This document shows positions 41,592-49,934 of a DNA stretch of 64,000 nucleotides, one piece after another (position 1 is the stretch's first letter; the number at the start of each line of letters is the position of its first letter). The stretch comes from Cordilura impudica (taxonomy: Eukaryota; Arthropoda; Insecta; Diptera; Scathophagidae). The stretch is taken from assembly GCA_963682025.1 (NCBI GenBank), contig OY821521.1, positions 115,868,852-115,932,851 of the forward strand. The letters are read 5' to 3'. The notes under the pieces are model-generated. The model was given only the letters and a program-made list of their open reading frames with translations. It did no database searches and had not been told where the DNA came from. Made by a program: the position numbers and the translations under genes.

Positions 41592-42148
41592 CTTATTACT
41601 GAGCGTCATTTCTGAGCAGTTAGTTGTCAAAATGCCATTGTCAATGTTATTATTTATTATTTATGTAAAAAGTTTTTAAAATAAAAGCAAAATGTTTTCA
41701 CTATTTTATGATTTTTATTTATGTATGACTACATTTTAACCTTTTTAACTCTTTATCGATTGAAAAACAACACAAAATTGGTTGTCGTTAAGATGACAAC
41801 AACAGCTGACTTTTAGAATAGCGAATATCGTTTAAAAATTTTACTGAATACCAAAATCGATAATTTTGTTGTTTTCTTTTTTTAACTATTCGATTATCGT
41901 TAAAAGAAGTTACTAAATCGCGCTACAGATTGGCAAAGTAAAGAAAAGCCATTTTTTTGCCATTTTTATTTTTTGCCGCTCAGAAAACAACTAAAAATTA
42001 CAGCAAGTTCTATTCCTGAGCGGCGCCGCATAGACGCTCAGAAATGCCGCTCACATGCCACACATTGCGTGACCACTTCAGTAGTATTTCATATGTTTTA
42101 ATTATTTTCCGCTCACCGCTCTGCCGTTCTTGCGTGGCCTCGGCCTTA

Positions 42149-42486
42149 ATCAACATAGCCATTTTTTTTAGAAAATGTAAACAAACCAATTTTAGGAAAT
42201 TATCTACTAATTAAACAAATGTCGATAAGTTACCGTATCAATAAAATATTGTGAAAATTGTTTTTCAACCTAAACGTCTAGCTACGAATGCAAGTTTTAC
42301 GTCAGTTACGTCACCATAAGTTCCGCCACCATATACTCGTACATACATATGTAGTAGTATTTTATATTTGGATGTGTATTCCCGTGTATTTCTTTAAGTG
42401 TATCTATATTTGGGCAGTGTGATAATATTATTTCGTTATTGAAAACAGTTCTTATTTGTATTCATATTATAACTAGCTACATTGTA
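42149..42486. other. Short spacer without genes
   Basis: AT-rich DNA between the MITE and the long-TIR transposon. An ACATACATATGTA palindrome lies near 42342. No gene is seen. Confidence 0.5.
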
Positions 42487-42950
42487 GGGTCGATCTAAAA
42501 ATCGCCCATTGCTCAGTGAAAATCGTATTCTAGGGATCAAAATAAGAAACTTTGCCGAAGGAACCATACCTCTAAAACGAATTCTGATGTCCCAGAATTT
42601 GGGTCGAACTTTTGGGTAGGGGCAAATTTTGAAAAATCCCACTTTGATCCATTTAGAGTGCTCCAATCGAGTCCAAATGTATGACCGACCCCCACTAACT
42701 TTGGAGGCCCGACCCACCCATGCCAGTAACATACCCCCTGGAACTCCCCTGGGGGTTCCCCATACAAACATTTCAAAAAATCGCCAGTTTTGGCACTTGA
42801 CATGAAAAAATCAGCGAAATGCCTATGTTTTTTTCTTTATTTTTATTTATTTATTTATAATAATATTTTTTATTTATTTATAATAATATGTATTTTTTCT
42901 CTTAAGAAATTTATTTAGTCAGAACGTATGTAAATGAAAAAATTAATTAA
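42487..42950 (+). repeat. Left long terminal inverted repeat
   Basis: It starts GGGTCGATCTAAAAATCGCC. Its GC-rich middle (CCCCCTGGAACTCCCCTGG region) and AT-rich inner edge (AAATTTATTTAGTCAGAACG) all return inverted at 45812-46241. Differences are mainly substitutions and short A/T indels. Confidence 0.85.
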
Positions 42951-43151
42951 AGTTAGTTATAGAAAAGAAACTAAAAAAAATTATTGTTTGAAGTCTTTTT
43001 TACTTTCAAGTCTGGGCAATTTCGCACGGCTCTCTAATGTCGTCGCCATAACAGCCTCTACATTTTCCGGTATAACCCGTTTGGAAACGCTAGCGAGCAA
43101 GTGAACATGTCGTTCCGTTCCTTGTATGTGTGATGGAATTTGATTTAAATA

Positions 43152-45158
43152 TTATTTCAATGTATCGTACGGAATGCTTCGCGTGAATGGTGGTTCAAAT
43201 ACGTTATTTATGTTATTCATATTGATCATTTCCGTGTAACTTGTGCAATTAAAGTTTATATCTGGTTTTTTTATAAGCTCTAAGTTGCGTTGGGTCGACA
43301 ACATCGGTTCGATAGCGTAGATTTTTCTTGATAGCACAGTCGCGCTTTTCTTTGCTATCATCAAACAACATTGATAACAAGATATTTTCCGAATGCGCAT
43401 AATATGAATTATCTTTAATTACTTGATTGACAATTTTGCCTAAACTAGGTTCTAGAAAGCGTGACCAACCAATGAACTTGAAAAATAATGCACTGCCGTA
43501 CACGACAGAGCTGTAATACTTGATATTGAAGTACATTGGCACATAACATTTAATTATGAATTCAACCAGAATTCTTAAATTTGCATCTGGATTTTCCGTT
43601 GTCACATATAATCGTAATAATCCAGCGGCCTTGGTGAGCCACCGAGAATGTACAATTTTCCCTGGTTTGATGTTAGCCAGATCCACCGAAGCCACGCCGC
43701 TAGAAATTGCATGGGCCATGTCGTATAAATACGTCGAATCGGTGGAAAATTCAATTTTTTCTGGAGCAGGGGGCATATTTTGCAACTCAATTTTCTGGAA
43801 GCCGTCCACCACCTGAAAATATATAATAATAGAATAATTAATAATGGTTGATAATTATAATAAATGAATGATAGCAATAACTTTCCGGAAGAGTTTCACA
43901 AGTGTCGATTTGACGGCTCAGTTTTCCGGTTGCCGATCTCGGTCCAGTGCTGGTTGATTTATCCAAAGCTTCAAACAAATGCCGAAACGGAAGTTCATTG
44001 AAATGCAGAAGGCAAATGAACCAATGAAATGGTCTTTTTAACAGCAATTCGAATAGTCGTGTAATTCCACCGTGTGGGCCAGTGTTTGTTGGCTCATCGT
44101 CAGTGCATATTCCAATTAATGCATCCAGTGATATATTTTTATCGTTGAAAAATCATTTAATTTGGTTGTTTTGTATTCAGCGCTTTCATGTTCCAGTCTT
44201 ACGTAACCAATCAATTCAGAATTGGGTTCCCTCAAAATAACAAGATGAGGTTCTTTTACCATCCTAGTATGATACTTCTCATCAATTTTATCTATCGTTA
44301 AAGTATCGAATGAAAACGCTAACAAATTGGTATCATCTAACCGTTTGCGAAGCACTTCTTGTCTGCATTTCTCTTTTTCTCTGCGAACTTTCGATTTATC
44401 CATGATGAGAGGTTTCCCATGCTTATCTTTAATTTTAAAATCTTGAAAAAGAGCGGTTCCCAATGCTGATGCTACTCTATCAGGCACACCAAATCTGTCA
44501 CATACCAAGGCAAAGTTAAAACAATCGTATCTCTCTGTGTATTTTGAACTTGTGTTTCTATCCATATCTTCTTGAACCGGTGGCGGTGCGTATGTCGAAT
44601 CATCGGGATCTTGGTATGTTGGCATTGATGACATACACGTTGCTCCTTGCTCTTCACTTTCCATCACAAATCATTCCATTGTTAGTCTTCTCTGATTATG
44701 TTGATCGTGCATAAACTCTTTGAGGCGTTCGGGAACCAAGCCGCATGCACATGGAGCTGCCTTCAAATCGCATTTACATGTTCCAATGTAAAAAATTGTT
44801 TCCAGAGATTTTACATACTCTGTAAATTGTTGGGTTTTGTTTCTTCTCTTGATTTGGTCTTAATATTTGTCAAGCAATCTATTCAATTTATTACATACAC
44901 TTTTTTTCAGCATTATTTCCATACCAAGTTTTTCCCAAATTCTAATCAACTTATCTTGTACTTGAACAGTGAATGATTTATAGGAAAACTTTTTTTGTTC
45001 TGGTAATATCTCAAGATATCCAGATGGGTTGGTAAATTAAGATCAGTCAAATCAGTAGACACACCAAAAACAGTAACATCATGCTTGGGTATATGACTCA
45101 TTGGGTTTTCGATAGTTGTTGTTGCTTCATCTTGCGGTATAGGGGATGGTGGATTCAT
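43152..45158 (-). pseudogene. Transposase-like protein of the long-TIR element
   Basis: In order on the minus strand: an N-terminal region (45158-44946, THLDILRYYQNKKSF); a Cys cluster frame (about 44945-44690) with TQQF, GTCKCDLKAAPCACG and DQHNQRRLTM; 44667-44116 with YDCFNFALVCDRFGVPDRVA and a basic helix KSKVRREKEKCRQEVLRKRL; then, in a shifted frame, GICTDDEPTNTGPHGGITRL and PFHWFICLLHFNELPFRHLF; and 43812-43152 with VHSRWLTKAAGLLRLYVTTE and YYAHSENILLSML. TDDEPTNTG and HFNE look like parts of an RNase H-like catalytic core, which is inference. About 69 bases at 43813-43881 could be an intron (GT...AG) but the phase does not fit cleanly. Frameshifts disable it. Confidence 0.6.
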
Positions 45159-45346
45159 TGTAAACTTTTTGATTTGGAATGGTCACTTCACTTATTATTT
45201 TTTTTAAATATTTTTTTATCTGAAATTAGCACTTCACACATTGAGTTTTTCACAACGCCTTAATGCATTCACAAAAACTGTTGCGTTATATATGGTCTAC
45301 GAGACGAGGTAACAAGAATGAAATGGTAATTTCAATTCTACCTGAT

Positions 45347-45686
45347 GTGTCTTGTGGTGGCTTAAAAACCCACACAAGCAATTTTACGACCTGCAATTGT
45401 GTCACAGTGATACGTTCATTTTTTAAAAGGGTTGCGATGCATTACAGTGATACCTTAATTGTTAAAATGGTTGCAAAAAACGCGCATTTCTTAAGAAGGT
45501 GCCATAAAAAACCCATAAAAAGGGTTGCAAAAACAACTTTCATTTCTTAAGTAGGTGCTATAAAAAAACTACACAAATAAGTTTACGACATGCAGCTGTG
45601 TCTTGTGGTGGCTTAAAAAACCCACACAAGCAATTTTACGACCTGCAATTGTGTCACAGTGATACGTTCATTTTTTAAAAGGGTTG
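45347..45686. repeat. 251-bp-period direct repeat inside the transposon
   Basis: A block of about 88 bases starting GTGTCTTGTGGTGGC occurs at 45347-45434 and 45598-45686. Related AAAAACCCACACAA units recur between and after the copies. Confidence 0.8.
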
Positions 45687-45811
45687 AATAAAAAACCCAC
45701 ACAACTAAGTTTACGACATGCAAATGCATCACAGTGATGCCTTGGTTTTAAAAGGTTTGTAAAAAACGCTAATTTCTAATAAATTTTTTTAATATCTTTT
45801 CTATTACTAAG

Positions 45812-46241
45812 TTAAATTCATTTTTTCATTTACATATGTTCTGACTAAATAAATTTCTAAAGGGAAAAATAAACTCCAAAAAGAAAAACATAGGCATTTC
45901 GCTGATTTTTTCATGTAAAGTGCCAAAACTGGCGATTTTTTGAAATGTTTATATGGGGAACCCCACGGGGGAGTTCCAGGGGGTGTGCCACTGGCATGGG
46001 TGGGTCGGGCCTCCAAAGTTAGTGGGGGTCGGTCATATATTTGGACTCGATTGGAGCACTCTAAATGGGTCAAAGTGGGATTTTTCAAAATTTGCCCCTA
46101 CCCAAAAGTTCGACCCAAATTCTGGGACATCAGAATTTGTTTAAGAGGTGTGGTTCCTTCGCAAAGTTTCTTATTTTGATCCGTAGAATACGATTTTCAC
46201 TGAGCAATGGGCGATTTTTTTGCCTCCCCACAAATCGACCC
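45812..46241 (-). repeat. Right long terminal inverted repeat
   Basis: Reverse complement of 42487-42950, ending GCGATTTTTTTGCCTCCCC and AAATCGACCC. It has a few bases extra near the terminus compared with the left arm. Confidence 0.85.
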
Positions 46242-46248
46242 GGCCTAA

Positions 46249-46332
46249 GCTACAAGCATATTTAAGTATATCTGTCCTTTTCTAATCCGCGCTACAAGCA
46301 TATTTAAGTATAGCTGTCCTTTTCTAATCCAC
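46249..46332. repeat. Two tandem 42-bp units
   Basis: GCTACAAGCATATTTAAGTA followed by TATCTGTCCTTTTCTAATCC occurs twice in a row with three differences. Confidence 0.85.
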
Positions 46333-47328
46333 GTTTGGTTTTAAGTTATGGTCTTAGCTTTAAGAAATATGACATTAATAAAGTAAAAGTTGAACCGAAT
46401 GGTTGTACGTACGTTTTATTGATTAAATAAATAAAATTAAATTAAAGTAAATAAAATGAAAATGAAAATCAAACAGGAACAATATTTCAAGAAAAAGAAG
46501 GCATATAAACTTTTTTTGCAAGGAATTTTAAATAAAGTTTGGAAATAAAGAATATAACGATTTGCAATAAAGTGTAAATAGTAAGAAGAACAATTTAAAA
46601 ATTTATTGCAAAATAAGTTTAGAATTATTTTTTAAAAAAATATAATAATAAGTAGTAAAATAATTATTATAAAAGAGATCTATTGTACGTTTGTTCTTAC
46701 GGAAAAAATCATGGACGCCAATTCACAGCTGCACAGCTACAGAGCTGGCTGCAACATCTTAAAAAGCTGATGCTAGTTGTTTACACACAAATACTTAATT
46801 TTGTATATATTCTTCAATTTATAACATTTTTAAAATGTGACGCCTCTTTGGGTTAATATCTAGTTAAAATCTATTTAACTCCACTCTTTAACATCTTTGT
46901 TAGGAGTTTATACACAGGTTCTAACTAGTAAAACCGTTAAAGGTACCCGTAAAGATTGTTTGTCACCCTCTTACATCCTTAACTAATAATAATTAGTCTA
47001 CTCTCTTTTTGACATACCAACGAAACATTAGGATCTGTGACAATGATAAAAACCTTAACTTCATTTTTTATTACTTTTGTACAAAAGGTAAAATTTAATT
47101 ATATATCATATGAGAACTTTTATCCCTAATATTAATAAATTTAAAATTTTTCTTATTATTATTCTATACAATCTTGCATCGGCGGCAAATATTTTAATCT
47201 TTCGTTTTTGAAAGGAGAATTTTAAAGTTTTTAATTTTTCCAGACTCTTCAACCTTCCATCTTTTCTACAACAGCAGCAGCAAATTCAGCATTTTTATTA
47301 ATTTCTTCAAATTAAACAAGTAAGAGTG
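46333..47328. other. AT-rich spacer without genes
   Basis: There is no open frame with recognisable content. A short CAGCTGCACAGCTACAGAGC tract near 46727 and a CAGCAGCAG run near 47271 are the only features. Confidence 0.5.
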
Positions 47329-47590
47329 TTAAATTCGGCTGTGCCGAATCTTTGATACCCTCCACGTCGGTGTGAGTATTGATAATAAATGTAAACAAAA
47401 TATTTGAAAAAGTAAGAAATTTGTTAAACTTAATACCAAATCTATAATATTAATAGGCTAGCCGATTTCTTGTGACCGATGTTTTGTTCCACCATTTTAT
47501 CCCGATTTTGATCAAACGTATATTATTTGAAAGCTATTTCTTTTTAGCCGTTTTTCAGATTTACAGATTTTTAAATTTTTTCCTCTATTT
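47329..47590 (+). repeat. Dispersed noncoding repeat, probable 5' end
   Basis: It opens with GTAAGAGTGTTAAATTCGGC and TGTGCCGAATCTTTGATACC, then CCCTCCACG; later GATTTTGATCAAACG appears. From memory this opening style is common in calyptrate fly genomes. It resembles the complementary end at 241-556. It is noncoding. Confidence 0.4.
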
Positions 47591-48717
47591 TGAGTAAATT
47601 GCATTTAAAGTTGCTACCAACACATACATAAAATTATACAATGCTATATGTGTGTTTATTAAATTTGTTAATGTGTTTGTAATCAAAATGAGTTTGTTTT
47701 CTGTGTTGATTTGTGAATCAGGTATAATTGATTAGCATACCTTTAGGGTCTTTATATTATGAAAAAATTAAATTTCCTAGAATTTGCACTCGAATTTGGA
47801 GGGCTGGAATCTGCTAGTTATTATAATTATATTCCAAGAGTTGGTACATAGAGCTCTCTCACATTAGTAATTCGTGCTCCAGCGAGGAAAGATCGTTTTC
47901 GTCTTTTCTATTTCGAGTAAAAGAAAGTACGTTTCGATGTTTGCTTTTTGCTCACCGTGGTTCCTGATCGGCATGCATTTAGGTTATATACCTATATGCA
48001 TGCGTTTCCGGTTATATCACATAATTAGTTAATTAATTTAGTTTAAGTTTTTGCAAATTAAATAGCCCGCCCTAACCTCCATTGCGAAGGTAATGGTTGT
48101 GTAGGGTGGCTATACGCATTAAATCGTGCTAATTGGAGATGGCTATATAACAGTGTTGGCCATCGAGAGAATTGAGTTAGTAACAGTATTTATGAGCATG
48201 TGTTAGTTGTACTTCAGTGATCGAAATCCATGGACGTAACACAATGCCGATATTAAATGGGTTTGTGTAGATTTTGTATGAATGTGTTTATGAATGACTA
48301 AAAGGGAAAAAGGTTGAGTTCACGAAGAATATCGTAAAATTTTAAATATATATTGTTGTTTTAAAATTTTAAATCTTACATTCTGAAAATGTAAAAAAAA
48401 TTTGAAGAAAATTCTCTTTTATCCATAAGTTTGAAGTTTATTAAATGAAATAAGTAATAATAAGTTATTCATTTCTTTAAAAAACAAAGAAAAAAAAACA
48501 AAAAGCAAAACTTAAAAAGATAAAAAATTTCAAAGGTTGATAAGTGGTATGTTACCAAAAACTAAAAAAACTTACCAGCCTGCAGTAACTGGATATTTTT
48601 TTAAAATTAAAAAAAAAATTCTTAAAAGACAGCTATAATGTTGTCAAATGGAGGCGACGTATGTAATTTATAGAAAATGTTTAATTTATAGCAGATTCAA
48701 CTGCTTTGCGTTATTTA
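47591..48717. other. Unassigned spacer
   Basis: I see no gene. A moderately GC-balanced block at 47860-48240 contains GCATGCATTTAGG near 47972 and CATGCGTTTCCGG near 47999, and may be part of an unknown repeat. Confidence 0.4.
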
Positions 48718-48880
48718 GTTTATTTTAGAGTTGGCAACCCTTGAGTTTAAAACGTCAAAAATAAATCTCTGTGAAGTGATAATTAATTTTATTTAAAAAA
48801 CAACTATTTTATCGTGTTTTATACACAAGTTTATAAACATTAATAACAGCAAGTGATAAGCATTTGAAATTTATCAAAGT

Positions 48881-49873
48881 ATGGCTCCAAAAAGTCGTCG
48901 TAGTGTTGGAAATTTAAAGAAAAAAAATTGTGGCCAATGTAGAATGGAGGTGAAAGAAGACAAGGAAGAGAACATTGAGTGCGATAAATGCGCCAAAATA
49001 TTTCACTCTTTATGTACAAAACTAGATAAACGTCAGTATGAATATCTACTTGAAAACGAAACTGAACAGTATGTTTGTCATCTGTGTGATGACAATAGCG
49101 ATGGATCAGTGAAGGGGGAGTTAAAAGAGATCAAAACAAAACTCAGCAAACTGGATCAGCTGACTTCAATAACTGAGGCAATTGAGTTTATGTCGAAACA
49201 ATATGATGAATTGTTAAAAAGTATTGCCAATAATAATAATAAGCTCGATGCAGTACAAAAAGAAAATCGTGTTTTGAAAAATGAAATAACTTCATTAAAA
49301 ACATCGGTTAAAATTTTAAACGACCAAAGGGTTAAAAATGATTGCATTATAAGAGGTGTTAAAGTAAAGAAAGACTCAACTGCTGTTGAAACTGTTATGG
49401 ATATTTCTGATAAAGTCGGGATAAATTTAAAGGAAGAAACTATAGAAGATGCTTATTTTTTTAAACAAAGAAGTGGTAACAACGATGATAATAAGAGAAC
49501 AATGGTCGTGAAATTCAATAGTAAGCGTGCTAAGGATACTCTAATGATGTCAAAAGCTAAGTTGAAAGAAAATGAGGCAACCAAAAATGTTTATGTGAAC
49601 GATTTTTTGAGCAAAGAAACTCTAAGCCTTTTTAATCATGCTAAAGATTTAAAATCAATTGGATTTAGTTCAGTTTATACAACTGGTACTAGAGTTTATG
49701 TGAAGAGAAATGACACTTCAAAACCGAGACTTATAAAAAGTGAAGATGATGTAGACCAGATTATGAGTGAAGCTGCAACTGTTAAATCTAAACGTAGATC
49801 AGTAATTAGAAATCCAAATGCCGTAGATGACTCAGATGATGATAACGGGGCAGCATTTTTGTCTCCAGCTTAA
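48881..49873 (+). CDS. LINE ORF1 protein with PHD finger (330 aa)
   Basis: Residues about 15-70 form a C4HC3 PHD-type zinc finger (CGQC, CDKC, FHSLC, CHLC). A coiled-coil region follows (about 75-155, DAVQKENRVLKNEITSLKTS). The C-terminal half (about 160-300) starts IIRGVKVKK and contains RTMVVKFNSKRAKDTLM and KNVYVNDFLSKETLSLFNHA, resembling the domain shared by LINE ORF1 proteins and baculovirus FP25-like proteins. It ends in a basic, then acidic tail. ORF1 proteins bind element RNA as chaperones; the PHD finger may add chromatin or protein binding. The ATG is preceded by CAAAGT, and no earlier in-frame start is evident. Confidence 0.8.
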   Translation: MAPKSRRSVGNLKKKNCGQCRMEVKEDKEENIECDKCAKIFHSLCTKLDKRQYEYLLENETEQYVCHLCDDNSDGSVKGELKEIKTKLSKLDQLTSITEAIEFMSKQYDELLKSIANNNNKLDAVQKENRVLKNEITSLKTSVKILNDQRVKNDCIIRGVKVKKDSTAVETVMDISDKVGINLKEETIEDAYFFKQRSGNNDDNKRTMVVKFNSKRAKDTLMMSKAKLKENEATKNVYVNDFLSKETLSLFNHAKDLKSIGFSSVYTTGTRVYVKRNDTSKPRLIKSEDDVDQIMSEAATVKSKRRSVIRNPNAVDDSDDDNGAAFLSPA

Positions 49874-49934
49874 AATTGAGTATTCAACATATTAAATTTT
49901 GTATAAATAAATATCTTTTTTTTCTTTTCTTTAA

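Larger units (their letters stand above)
21252..42145. mobile_element. Harbinger-like MITE split by element B1
   Basis: The left end reads GGCCGAGGCCACGCAATGAG and GCGG-rich sequence; the right end (42107-42145) is its imperfect reverse complement, ending TGCGTGGCCTCGGCC. TTA flanks both ends (21249-21251 and 42146-42148). A 3-bp TTA duplication and G/C-rich TIRs fit the PIF/Harbinger group. Excluding B1, the element is about 620 bp (21252-21320 and 41596-42145) with no coding capacity, so it is a MITE. An internal CCACACATTGCGTGACCAC (about 42057) partly repeats the terminal motif. Confidence 0.7.
42487..46241 (-). mobile_element. DNA transposon with ~430-460 bp inverted repeats
   Basis: The ends GGGTCGAT and ATCGACCC bound a 3.75-kb unit whose first roughly 460 bases are the imperfect reverse complement of its last roughly 430. 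Between them a minus-strand transposase-like gene is readable in pieces (45158-43152), and a tandem repeat lies near the 5' side of that gene. No target duplication is obvious next to the termini. The protein resembles a widespread but, to me, unnamed arthropod transposon protein, so the superfamily is left open. Confidence 0.75.

Noticed and set aside
43813..43881. A 69-base intron in the long-TIR transposase
   Set aside because: GT and AG ends are present, but joining them does not restore the reading phase. It is mentioned in the gene entry but not called as a feature.
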